DNA of 12,446 nucleotides, from the NCBI GenBank assembly GCA_020050955.1, contig JAGVJT010000161.1:1-12446 (forward strand), read 5' to 3'. This DNA is from Legionellales bacterium. Lineage in GTDB: Bacteria; Pseudomonadota; Gammaproteobacteria; Legionellales; Legionellaceae. A program made the translations under genes and the position numbers. Each line of letters begins with the position of its first letter. Positions within the stretch are counted from its first letter, which is position 1. Positions 6,357-12,446 of this stretch are shown here, one piece after another. The notes beneath the pieces were generated by a model. The model saw only the letters and a program-made list of their open reading frames with translations. It was not told the DNA's origin and ran no database searches.

Positions 6357-6680
6357 ATGAAGGACGTAAAAGATGAAAAAAAATGTAAAATAACGGGCAT
6401 GTGTTTGCCACGTTGTTCGGCTGTCGTTGGCGGTATTTTTATTATTTTGGCAACTGTTCTGACGTTATTAACTGTCAATAGTTTTGGTATATTGGGCATG
6501 TTTTTAGTTGGTATTTTATTGTGCCGTCATAAGTTTGGATGTGGATGCTCATGTCACTCGTCATGTGGTTGTGCATGTCATACTGGTTCATGTCATTCCT
6601 CATCGTGTGATGAAGGGACTGACGACATGGATGAGCCTCCTGCAAAGACAACAAAGAAAACAACGAAAAAAGAAAGCTAA
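6357..6680 (+). CDS. Cys/His-rich small membrane protein, 107 aa
   Basis: I do not recognise a family. Translation is well signalled: AAGGAGG at 6345-6351, five bases before ATG. A charged N-terminus with Cys10, 16 and 20 precedes two hydrophobic segments (residues 21-40 and 43-55) that should form a membrane hairpin. A cluster of nine Cys and four His follows within residues 56-84 (FGCGCSCHSSCGCACHTGSC and flanks), then an acidic stretch (DEGTDDMDE) and a Lys/Thr tail (KTTKKTTKKES). With both termini on one side, the charged ends suggest the cytoplasm. The cluster looks suited to metal (Zn, Cu or Fe) binding, or may be disulfide-bonded or lipid-modified; this is inference. It is 14 bases upstream of the chagasin-like gene and probably co-transcribed with it. 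Confidence 0.8.
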   Translation: MKDVKDEKKCKITGMCLPRCSAVVGGIFIILATVLTLLTVNSFGILGMFLVGILLCRHKFGCGCSCHSSCGCACHTGSCHSSSCDEGTDDMDEPPAKTTKKTTKKES

Positions 6681-6694
6681 TTGAAGAGGTTAGC

Positions 6695-7072
6695 ATGAAA
6701 AAAAGGGCTTTGGCTTTTTTGTGTTTGTCATGGTCCTTGGGGGCTTTTGCGAAGGAACATCGTGAGATTGTTGTTGACGCAAAAGCACCTACCTTTGAGG
6801 TAGCTCTACGCGCAAACCCAACAACAGGCTATCAATGGCGTATTGTTTCTTACGATAAAGCTTATTTCAATTACCTTGAAAGTCACTATGTTTCTCCTTT
6901 AAATCATCGTATTGGCGCGGCTGGGAAAATGATTTTTGTGTTTTCTCCTAAAAAAGGGAAGACAAAACTTTCCTGCACAACCATGACATTTCGATATGCT
7001 CGTGCATGGGAGTCCGATACAAGCACATCACAAGATGTGACGATTATGTTTAAAGTGAAAAAAAACCATTGA
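6695..7072 (+). CDS. chagasin-type cysteine-protease inhibitor (MEROPS I42), 125 aa
   Basis: Chagasin-family proteins are beta-sandwich inhibitors that block papain-like cysteine proteases by inserting three loops into the active-site cleft. A signal peptide (MKKRALAFLCLSWSLGAFA, cleaved near residue 19-20) sends it to the periplasm or outside. The three loops are recognisable: NPTTGYQW (41-48) matches the family's NPTTGY.W; IGAAGKMIFVF (73-83) corresponds to the G.GG...F.F region; and RYARAWE (100-106) corresponds to the R.PW loop, with Ala where Pro is usual. Length is typical. GAGG lies five bases before ATG. It follows the Cys/His-rich gene at 14 bases. The target may be an endogenous protease or a host or predator cathepsin; the sequence does not say which. 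Confidence 0.88.
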   Translation: MKKRALAFLCLSWSLGAFAKEHREIVVDAKAPTFEVALRANPTTGYQWRIVSYDKAYFNYLESHYVSPLNHRIGAAGKMIFVFSPKKGKTKLSCTTMTFRYARAWESDTSTSQDVTIMFKVKKNH

Positions 7073-7129
7073 TCATTTTAAAGCTTAGTCGCATCATACA
7101 CCGCTTATTTATAAGGATACGTTAATTTG

Positions 7130-8137
7130 ATGGCTCTTGTTTTATTTTTTGTTGCGTTGTCATCTTGTATGCTGACGGCACTCTTGCGTCGTTATGCGTT
7201 ACTTAATAATGTGATGGATGTTCCCAATCACCGCAGTGCTCATTCAACACCAACACCTCGCGGCGGTGGCGTTGCTTTTGTTATTTCTGTTCTTATCAGT
7301 GTTCCTTGTTTGCAGTGGTTTGGATTTTTAACGCCTAATGGTAGTACGGCATTGATGAGTGCGGGCGTTTTCGTCGCAGCCCTTGGCTTTTTTGATGATC
7401 ATGGTCATATCAATGTTATTTGGCGACTATTAGGGCATGGCTTGGCTGCAATTCTTGCATTGTATTGGATGAATGGTTTTCCTTCCATCGCTATATTTTC
7501 TTGGGTTTTACCCATGGGGTTAGTAGCAAATGTTATTGGATTTTTTTATCTTGTTTGGTTCATTAATCTTTATAATTTTATGGATGGCATTGATGGTTTA
7601 GCGGCAACAGAGGCTGTTTGTGTGTGTGTTGGTGCGGCTTTACTGTATTGGATTTATGGTGATCATGGCTTAATGGTTTTACCACTTGTGTTAGCGGCAA
7701 GTGTGATGGGTTTTCTTTATTGGAATTGGCCTCCTGCGCGTATTTTTATGGGAGATGCTGGTAGTGGTTTTTTAGGATTTATTCTTGCTGTTTTATCTTT
7801 GCAAGCAGCTCATATGTACGAACAATTTTTCTGGAGTTGGTTGATTTTGCTTGGTGTTTTTGTCGTGGATGCGACGTTGACACTGTTGCGGCGTGCATTT
7901 AACCTAGAAAAAATATATGAAGCACACACAACGCATGCTTATCAACATGCATCACGTCGTTTAAAATCACATCTTTCTGTGACAATGACGATTTTAGTGG
8001 TGAATGTGGTATGGTTATGGCCATTGGCGTGCTTTGTGGGTTTAAAAAAATTAGATGGTTTAATGGGATTATTAATCGCCTACACGCCTTTAATCATACT
8101 TGCCATAGTTTGTCGAGCAGGGAAGAAAAGTCACTAG
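7130..8137 (+). CDS. polyprenyl-phosphate sugar-1-phosphate transferase (WecA/WbpL/MraY family)
   Basis: This integral membrane enzyme family transfers a sugar-1-phosphate from a UDP-sugar to undecaprenyl phosphate, the first committed step of O-antigen or related glycan synthesis. Signature segments (numbered from ATG 7130, 335 aa): VPNHRSAHSTPTPRGGG (31-47); FFDDHGH (87-93) with the catalytic-site Asp pair; NLYNFMDGIDGLA (146-158); FMGDAGSGFLGF (206-217); DATLTLLRR (247-255); and the cytoplasmic HTTHAYQHASRR (266-277). About ten hydrophobic helices surround these. It resembles the WbpL/WecA branch more than MraY because of the PRGGG loop and the HAYQ..SR segment. The start is uncertain: TAAGGA (7112-7117) is 12 bases before this ATG and nine before an in-frame TTG at 7127. 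It lies 57 bases after the inhibitor gene. The sugar specificity is not determinable. Confidence 0.9.
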   Translation: MALVLFFVALSSCMLTALLRRYALLNNVMDVPNHRSAHSTPTPRGGGVAFVISVLISVPCLQWFGFLTPNGSTALMSAGVFVAALGFFDDHGHINVIWRLLGHGLAAILALYWMNGFPSIAIFSWVLPMGLVANVIGFFYLVWFINLYNFMDGIDGLAATEAVCVCVGAALLYWIYGDHGLMVLPLVLAASVMGFLYWNWPPARIFMGDAGSGFLGFILAVLSLQAAHMYEQFFWSWLILLGVFVVDATLTLLRRAFNLEKIYEAHTTHAYQHASRRLKSHLSVTMTILVVNVVWLWPLACFVGLKKLDGLMGLLIAYTPLIILAIVCRAGKKSH

Positions 8138-8166
8138 ATCTGTTTTTTTGTTAACCAATTAAAGCG

Positions 8167-8202
8167 CTTAAGGTTACCTTAAGAAAGTTATTGTACAATA
8201 AC
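8167..8202. promoter_or_regulatory. twin DNA palindromes upstream of csrA, candidate operator
   Basis: CTTAAGGT-T-ACCTTAAG (8167-8183) is a perfect palindrome around one central base. Three bases later, GTTATTGTACAATAAC (8187-8202) is a perfect 16-base palindrome. The first has too small a loop to fold as RNA with its full stem, so paired DNA sites for dimeric regulators are the better reading. TACAAT (8194-8199) inside the second resembles a -10 box (five of six), so binding could block transcription of csrA. No good -35 is seen. Confidence 0.5.
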
Positions 8203-8280
8203 GTCCAAGAATTTATTTGTTCCGGTTTACTTCTAGAAGAAAGCATGGCATGGCATTTATTCGATGTGATGGCATGTAGC

Positions 8281-8308
8281 ATGGAAAAGTGACTGAATTA
8301 TTAGGGAG
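8281..8308 (+). promoter_or_regulatory. candidate CsrA sites in the csrA leader
   Basis: Two ANGGA motifs lie in the leader: ATGGA (8281-8285) and AGGGA (8303-8307). The second is the Shine-Dalgarno sequence itself, seven bases before the ATG at 8316. CsrA proteins commonly repress translation, including their own, by binding such sites over the SD. Direct autoregulation is therefore plausible, though the motif is short. Confidence 0.35.
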
Positions 8309-8315
8309 ATTAATC

Positions 8316-8528
8316 ATGTTAATTTTAACTCGACGTATAGGTGAAGCGCTAATTATTGGCGATGATGTTAATATCACCGTATTAGGTGTCAAGGGAAACC
8401 AAGTTCGACTTGGCATTAATGCACCTAAAGATGTTGCGGTTCATCGTGAAGAAATCTATTTACGTATCCAACAAGAAAAACAAAGCGATGATGTTGGCGA
8501 AGATGCGTTGGACGAAGAAACTGTTTAA
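8316..8528 (+). CDS. csrA: carbon storage regulator CsrA/RsmA, 70 aa
   Basis: CsrA is a dimeric RNA-binding protein that recognises ANGGA motifs in mRNA leaders and changes translation or stability. In Legionella and Coxiella relatives it controls the switch between replicative and transmissive states. The sequence is canonical: [17 protein letters not shown]; a central [19 protein letters not shown]; and VHREEIY with R44, the RNA-contacting arginine together with L4. The tail is acidic ([13 protein letters not shown]). The start at 8316, not the in-frame GTG at 8289, is chosen because all family members begin MLILTR and AGGGAG lies seven bases upstream. The copy is not beside alaS as in E. 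coli, so it may be one of several paralogs. It is flanked by palindromes upstream and a strong terminator downstream. Confidence 0.96.
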   Translation: MLILTRRIGEALIIGDDVNITVLGVKGNQVRLGINAPKDVAVHREEIYLRIQQEKQSDDVGEDALDEETV

Positions 8529-8547
8529 TATAAGTATTATGACAGTG

Positions 8548-8573
8548 AAAAAGCCATCTATGGATGGCTTTTT
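8548..8573. terminator. bidirectional intrinsic terminator between csrA and birA
   Basis: A perfect 11-bp stem (8548-8558 with 8563-8573, TATG loop), AAAAAGCCATC paired with GATGGCTTTTT, is followed by T-rich sequence. On the other strand the same hairpin also ends in a T-run. It sits between two convergent genes and would terminate both csrA (plus) and birA (minus). Confidence 0.9.
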
Positions 8574-8584
8574 TGTTTTTAGAC

Positions 8585-9436
8585 TTATTTATACTCAAGC
8601 AACGATGCTTCTCCAGAAGAAATATAATGCATTTTACCTGAGTTATCCAAAAGACAAAGCTCACCTTTTGATGTAATGCCTTGCGCGCATCCTTGTTGCA
8701 CATGTTGATGTTGTAAAATTTGAACCATCTTACCATGTAAAAAATCAACTGATTGCCAACGAGTGAGAAATGCGGATAAATTCTGTTGTTGAAACAAAGA
8801 TAAATGATGATGTAACTGATGAATTAAATGCGCCACAAGGATGTTTCTGTCCCAGGTTTGGCCACTGATTTGGCACAGAGATGTCCAAGGTTTGACTGTA
8901 TTAATCGAGGAGTCTTGTGTTGAGTTGACATTAAGACCAATACCAATGATGACATCAGATGCTTGATTGGTTTCAATTAAAATACCTGCTAATTTTTTGT
9001 GATGCCATAAAAGATCATTTGGCCATTTGATTTGTACATCAGATGCTAGATGAAAAGAATCTAATGCAGATAACACTGCTAAACCGACAAGTAAGCTTAA
9101 TCCAAATAACTCAGAAAGTGGTTTTTTTAGCCGCCATTGACTTGAAAAATAAATATTTTCACCAAATGGTGAATGCCAGTGCCGACCAAAGCGGCCTTGT
9201 CCTGCGGTTTGTGTTTCAGCGATACAACAGGCTAGTAGATGTTGAGAATTCGAAGCAGCGTTTACGTTCCGTGGCGTGTCAACGCGAGCTGTAGGCATGT
9301 TATTGTGCAGCGCTGTTTTTAAATAACGATTCGTGGAGTCTACTGTTTCTAAGACATGTAGTACAGGCTGTATCCCTGGTGACAAGGCGAATAGATTTTC
9401 TTGAATGATGGTTTGATTCAATTGTGATGTGGTCAT
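8585..9436 (-). CDS. birA: biotin-[acetyl-CoA-carboxylase] ligase without DNA-binding domain, 283 aa
   Basis: BirA makes biotinyl-5'-AMP and attaches biotin to the carrier lysine of AccB. Visible motifs: ETVDSTNRYLK (30-40); QTAGQGRFGRHWHSPFGENI (76-95), which is the biotinyl-AMP loop (family GRGR..R.W.SP.G.N, here with Gln at the second position); KWPNDLLWHHKKLAGILIE (137-155), with the catalytic-site lysine region; IGIGLNVN (164-171); and a C-terminal SH3-like part ending GEASLLEY. The N-terminal winged helix of E. coli BirA (about 60 residues) is absent: the catalytic domain begins almost at once. It is therefore probably a ligase only, not the bio-operon repressor. An extra Asn/Ser-rich loop lies at about 45-66. 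The ATG directly abuts the stop of the upstream PPTase gene with no clear SD, indicating translational coupling. Confidence 0.93.
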   Translation of the reverse strand: MTTSQLNQTIIQENLFALSPGIQPVLHVLETVDSTNRYLKTALHNNMPTARVDTPRNVNAASNSQHLLACCIAETQTAGQGRFGRHWHSPFGENIYFSSQWRLKKPLSELFGLSLLVGLAVLSALDSFHLASDVQIKWPNDLLWHHKKLAGILIETNQASDVIIGIGLNVNSTQDSSINTVKPWTSLCQISGQTWDRNILVAHLIHQLHHHLSLFQQQNLSAFLTRWQSVDFLHGKMVQILQHQHVQQGCAQGITSKGELCLLDNSGKMHYISSGEASLLEYK

Positions 9437-10147
9437 TTATAAGGCGATATAGCGTATGTTTTGAATGTCAGGATGATAACATAGTGCAGCACAGCACGAG
9501 AGGGTCGGCAAAAAAGACATCATTTGCCAAGAGGTTGATGCGATTGGGTCAATAAAATGATAGCGTTCTGGTGGGAGAATAGGCATCGTAATGTTGGTGG
9601 TTGGGTAAGACAAGCCTAACCCTGTTGCCTTAATAAACGCTTCTTTTTGTGACCAAATATGAAAAAAACCTAAGGGTTGCAAGGCTGTCCGAAGCTGTGC
9701 TAATGCTTCATTCTCATGCGAAGAAAAAAGATGTTTGCCTATGCCTTCGTAAGGTCTTGCTGAAAAAAGTTCAAGATCAACACCTAACGCATGGTTACAG
9801 CCCACAGCAAGCAATGCTAATTCACCTGAGTGACTGATGTTAAATTCAATTGGGCTATTTTTAACGTAAGGTTTTCCTTGTTGTTGATAATCAAACTGTA
9901 GCTTTTCAGCAGGCTCTTGAAGATACATGCTTAAGATTTGTCTTAATGTTGCACGTGCGACAGAAAAGCGTCGTTGATGTCGCTCAAAATAATAACGTTT
10001 GGCACGAACACGCTCATCTTCAGAAAGAAGCATGGTCTCTGATGCAGTTAAGTTACGCGTCAAAGAAAACTGCCATATATCAATTTGATGGGGTGTCAAA
10101 TCAATATTTTGGGGAGATTTTTTTAAAAAAGATGTGTATATATTCAC
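9437..10147 (-). CDS. Sfp/Gsp-type 4'-phosphopantetheinyl transferase, 236 aa
   Basis: The enzyme moves 4'-phosphopantetheine from CoA to a serine of acyl- or peptidyl-carrier proteins, giving the active holo form. The three family motifs are present: GKPYV and EFNISHSG (91-108); GVDLE (122-126) with Mg-binding D124 and E126; and WSQKEAFIKATG (165-176) with E169 and K173. At 236 residues it is the long Sfp/HetI class, not the short AcpS class. The start is the least certain part: the frame opens with GTG at 10147 with no good SD, while the next ATG (residue 39) would remove conserved-length sequence. The gene is divergent from accA and overlaps birA at zero distance (TAAATG). Whether it serves fatty-acid ACP or a secondary-metabolite synthase depends on whether an AcpS exists elsewhere. 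Confidence 0.92.
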   Translation of the reverse strand: MNIYTSFLKKSPQNIDLTPHQIDIWQFSLTRNLTASETMLLSEDERVRAKRYYFERHQRRFSVARATLRQILSMYLQEPAEKLQFDYQQQGKPYVKNSPIEFNISHSGELALLAVGCNHALGVDLELFSARPYEGIGKHLFSSHENEALAQLRTALQPLGFFHIWSQKEAFIKATGLGLSYPTTNITMPILPPERYHFIDPIASTSWQMMSFLPTLSCCAALCYHPDIQNIRYIAL

Positions 10148-10176
10148 CGAATACCGTGGAACTTAAGAAAAAAGGA

Positions 10177-10205
10177 TTTAAAATTCATACGAACAACGTT
10201 ATTAT
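10177..10205 (+). promoter_or_regulatory. possible promoter of accA
   Basis: TTTAAA (10177-10182), a 17-base spacer and TATTAT (10200-10205) lie 27 bases upstream of the accA ATG. Matches to the -35 and -10 consensus are partial. Its -10 overlaps that of the divergent promoter on the other strand, so the two could compete for polymerase. Confidence 0.35.
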
Positions 10206-10229
10206 ATATCTCATTTATCAACGAGTCAT
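10201..10229 (-). promoter_or_regulatory. probable promoter of the PPTase-birA pair
   Basis: On the minus strand ATGACT (10229-10224), a 17-base spacer and a consensus TATAAT (10206-10201) lead to a leader of about 45 bases before the GTG at 10147. The -35 sits only four bases before the accA start codon, so the divergent transcription signals overlap. Confidence 0.5.
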
Positions 10230-10232
10230 TTA

Positions 10233-11186
10233 ATGAGTCGACAATTTTTAAGTTTTGAACAGCCCATTGAAGAGTTAAATCAAAAAATTCAAGCGCTTCG
10301 GATGGTAGATGGCGATAACACGGTCAATCTTAATGAAGAAATTGCCCGTCTTGAAGCAAAAAGCAAAGAATTAACGGCGCATATTTTTTCTAAGCTTGAT
10401 CCTTGGCAAGTGGCACAAATGGCGCGTCACCCATTGCGTCCACAAACGACTGATTACATCGAACATTTGTTTAGTGATTTTCAAGAATTGCATGGTGATC
10501 GTCATTATGCTGCTGCTCCCGCGATTATTGGCGGCTTAGCACGATTTGAAGGTATGCCGGTGATGATCCTGGGTCATCAAAAAGGTAAGCGTACGAAAGA
10601 GAAAGTTTATCGTAATTTTGGGATGGCACGACCTGAAGAGTATCGTAAAGCATTGCGATTAATGAAAATGGCGGAAAAATTTCAATTGCCGTTAATTACA
10701 TTCATTGACACCGCTGGTGCGTATCCTGGCATAGGCGCTGAAGAACGTAATCAATCTGAAGCGATTGCACGTAATTTATTTGAAATGTCGGCATTAAAAA
10801 CGCCTATTATTTGCATCGTGACGGGCGAAGCTGGTTCGGGTGGCGCTTTGGCTATTGGTGTTGGTGATCGTGTTATCATGTTGCAATACTCGATTTATTC
10901 TGTAATTTCACCAGAGGGGTGCGCTTCTATTTTGTGGAAAGACGCATCTAAAGCAAGTGATGCTGCTCGGGCGATGGGAATTACGGCAGAAAAAGTATTT
11001 GAGCACAAGTTGGTTGATAAGGTCGTTGATGAGCCATTAGGTGGCGCACATCGAGATGTTTTATCGATGTGCCATCGATTAAAGTCTGTGATTACTGATG
11101 AATTGGCAACGTTGCAAGCGTTATCAACCGAAACGCTATTGGCAAAGCGATACGATAAATTTTTAAGCATGGGCGCGCTTTCATAG
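10233..11186 (+). CDS. accA: acetyl-CoA carboxylase carboxyltransferase subunit alpha, 317 aa
   Basis: AccA pairs with AccD to form the carboxyltransferase that moves CO2 from biotinylated AccB to acetyl-CoA, giving malonyl-CoA for fatty-acid synthesis in the cytoplasm. Length and sequence are canonical. An N-terminal helix region begins [27 protein letters not shown] (79-90) and [11 protein letters not shown] (114-124) follow. The crotonase-fold core has [20 protein letters not shown] (158-177) and [18 protein letters not shown] (197-214), whose backbone amides form the oxyanion hole, then [11 protein letters not shown] (227-237). The ATG at 10233 has only a weak CGAG seven bases upstream. 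tilS follows after 11 bases, so the two are likely co-transcribed, an arrangement seen in other gammaproteobacteria. No defect is visible. Confidence 0.98.
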   Translation: MSRQFLSFEQPIEELNQKIQALRMVDGDNTVNLNEEIARLEAKSKELTAHIFSKLDPWQVAQMARHPLRPQTTDYIEHLFSDFQELHGDRHYAAAPAIIGGLARFEGMPVMILGHQKGKRTKEKVYRNFGMARPEEYRKALRLMKMAEKFQLPLITFIDTAGAYPGIGAEERNQSEAIARNLFEMSALKTPIICIVTGEAGSGGALAIGVGDRVIMLQYSIYSVISPEGCASILWKDASKASDAARAMGITAEKVFEHKLVDKVVDEPLGGAHRDVLSMCHRLKSVITDELATLQALSTETLLAKRYDKFLSMGALS

Positions 11187-11197
11187 AGAGGGTTTGG

Positions 11198-12446
11198 GTG
11201 CTTGACGAACAGTGGGTTGAACGCCTTTGTCACTTTAATTATCTTGTGGTTGGTTTTAGTGGCGGTTTGGATTCAACCGTTCTATTGCACATGCTTGCAT
11301 CGCATCATGTATTGGCGAAAAAAGTCCGTGCAGTTCATGTTCATCATGGCCTAAGTCCGCATGCAACATATTGGCAGACGTGTTGTCGTGATTTCTGTAG
11401 AACTCATAATCTTGAATTTATCACACATCATATCATGCTTGCATCACAGGCTAATCTTGAAGAAGAAGCAAGAAATGCACGTCTTAACGTATTTTCATCT
11501 GTTTTACAACACGGTGATTGTTTGTTGTTAGCGCACCATCAAGATGATCAGCTGGAGACAATTTTGTTGCAACTCTGCCGTGGAACAGGTCTTGATGGTT
11601 TCACTGGCATGGCAGCGTACAGGCCTTTTTTAAATCATACGCTTGCAAGGCCTTTGCTATCTTATTCTCGTCATGAGTTAAAAGCCTATGCGATGCGTCA
11701 TGGTTTAACTTGGGTTGAAGATGAGAGCAACGAAAATGTCATGTTTTCACGTAACTATCTGCGCCAACAAGTCATACCGCTATTAAAAAAGAAGTGGCCA
11801 AATTTGGAAGCCATTGTCAGTCGAAATGCCTTGAATCTTCAACATGCACAAATGAACTTAGAAGAACTCGCCATACTTGATTGTCCGGCATTAACGAATC
11901 CTTCTAGCATGCTGTTATTTTCTTCACTCATGCATCTTCCGTCGCATCGATTAGATAATGTGTTACGTGTTTGGTTAAATAAACAGCACATAAAGTTACC
12001 ATCGACCAAAACATTTGAGCGCTTGCGACAAGAATTAATTTTTGCGAAGCAAGATGCGACACCATGTGTTCAATGGGGAAATATCAGCATAAGACGCTAT
12101 CGAGATGCATTGTATGTGTCATCGAAAAAGCAACCTTCAACTTGCGCGCCATTTGAGTGGTCGTGTTTTCCTCATCCAATAAAAGCATCTGATACGAGCT
12201 CTTTTATCGCAATATCGTCAACGCATGGAATTTTAATTCCTGTCAGTAGCCGAGTCGAGGTAAGATTTCGAGTTGGTGGTGAGACATTGGTTTTACATGG
12301 TAAAACACGAATGCTTAAAAAACTATTTCAAACATGGGGAGTTCCGCCATGGCTTCGCGATACTATCCCCCTTATCTATGTGAATGATAAACTTGTTGCG
12401 GTTTTAGATTTTTTTGCGTGCTCTTCTAGTGATACGGATGATGGCA
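11198..12446 (+). CDS. tilS: tRNA(Ile)-lysidine synthase, C-terminal end cut by the window
   Basis: TilS attaches lysine to C34 of the CAU-anticodon tRNA-Ile using ATP, so that it reads AUA instead of AUG; it is normally essential. 416 codons are visible with no stop, and the family is about 430 residues long, so only the last few are missing. The PP-loop SGGLDS is at residues 21-26, followed by HVHHGLSPHA (47-56), AHHQDDQLET (112-121) and GTGLDGFTGM (129-138). The substrate-binding middle follows. The C-terminal TilS_C part has FRVGGETL and KKLFQTWGVPPWLRD near the window end. The start is GTG at 11198, preceded by GAGAGGG at about five bases; this gives the usual distance of about 20 residues to SGGLDS. 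It is co-transcribed with accA at an 11-base gap. Confidence 0.96.
   Translation, partial: MLDEQWVERLCHFNYLVVGFSGGLDSTVLLHMLASHHVLAKKVRAVHVHHGLSPHATYWQTCCRDFCRTHNLEFITHHIMLASQANLEEEARNARLNVFSSVLQHGDCLLLAHHQDDQLETILLQLCRGTGLDGFTGMAAYRPFLNHTLARPLLSYSRHELKAYAMRHGLTWVEDESNENVMFSRNYLRQQVIPLLKKKWPNLEAIVSRNALNLQHAQMNLEELAILDCPALTNPSSMLLFSSLMHLPSHRLDNVLRVWLNKQHIKLPSTKTFERLRQELIFAKQDATPCVQWGNISIRRYRDALYVSSKKQPSTCAPFEWSCFPHPIKASDTSSFIAISSTHGILIPVSSRVEVRFRVGGETLVLHGKTRMLKKLFQTWGVPPWLRDTIPLIYVNDKLVAVLDFFACSSSDTDDG

Noticed and set aside
6475..6696. Minus-strand open frame opposite the Cys/His-rich gene
   Set aside because: It is a complement of the Cys-rich coding sequence, and the plus-strand gene has a near-perfect SD and a sensible topology.
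7127..7129. TTG start one codon before the chosen ATG of the sugar-phosphate transferase
   Set aside because: Its spacing to TAAGGA is slightly better, but ATG is the stronger codon and the product differs by one residue. This is left open in the feature.
8289..8315. GTG start adding nine residues to CsrA
   Set aside because: CsrA proteins begin MLILTR, and the SD AGGGAG is placed for the ATG at 8316.
8386..8748. Open frames overlapping csrA, the terminator and birA on both strands
   Set aside because: They run through a strong terminator hairpin and overlap two clearly identified genes.
10895..11233. Minus-strand open frame opposite the end of accA
   Set aside because: It lies entirely opposite accA and the tilS start and shows no features of its own.
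1..12446. CRISPR arrays, tRNA or rRNA genes, insertion sequences with transposase, prophage genes
   Set aside because: I saw no regularly spaced repeats, cloverleaf sequences, transposase motifs or phage structural genes on either strand.

Overview
The window looks like chromosomal DNA of a gammaproteobacterium, most likely an intracellular-type member of the Legionellales (Legionella, Coxiella, Berkiella or Rickettsiella relatives). This rests on the moderately AT-rich sequence, an ordinary gammaproteobacterial housekeeping set (accA next to tilS, birA, csrA), and a very large helical-repeat and coiled-coil protein of the kind I associate with type IV secretion (Dot/Icm) effectors of that order. 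The genus is not provable from the sequence alone.

Layout. Positions 1-247 hold at most the tail of a plus-strand gene (to 106) and half of a dispersed repeat (169-197). Positions 248-5542 are an accessory block. It holds an unrecognised 249-residue protein (minus), a small secreted ComEA-like helix-hairpin-helix protein (plus), a 129-residue helical protein (minus) and a 1201-residue effector-like protein (minus) with its own near-consensus promoter. Positions 5702-8137 read on the plus strand: a GNAT acetyltransferase, then, after a gap carrying an imperfect inverted-repeat element (6221-6305), a Cys/His-rich two-helix membrane protein, a chagasin-type (I42) cysteine-protease inhibitor and a WecA/WbpL-type polyprenyl-phosphate sugar-phosphate transferase. 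csrA (8316-8528) stands alone behind two close DNA palindromes and ends at a bidirectional terminator shared with the convergent birA.

Positions 8585-12446 concern fatty-acid and tRNA metabolism. An Sfp-type phosphopantetheinyl transferase and a biotin-protein ligase form a tightly coupled minus-strand pair (TAA directly followed by ATG). They diverge from accA, which is followed after 11 bases by tilS, cut by the window end. Sfp-type enzymes activate carrier proteins, BirA biotinylates the acetyl-CoA carboxylase carrier, and AccA is part of that carboxylase, so the divergent cluster gathers two cofactor-attachment enzymes beside one of their metabolic clients.

The parts most worth attention are the 1201-residue protein (two separate internal duplications, a conserved-looking segment split by an insertion, an acidic C-terminal tail), its small neighbour with a related-looking repeat, the Cys/His-rich membrane protein paired with a protease inhibitor, the twin palindromes before csrA, and the dispersed GAGCGTAGC-core repeat.
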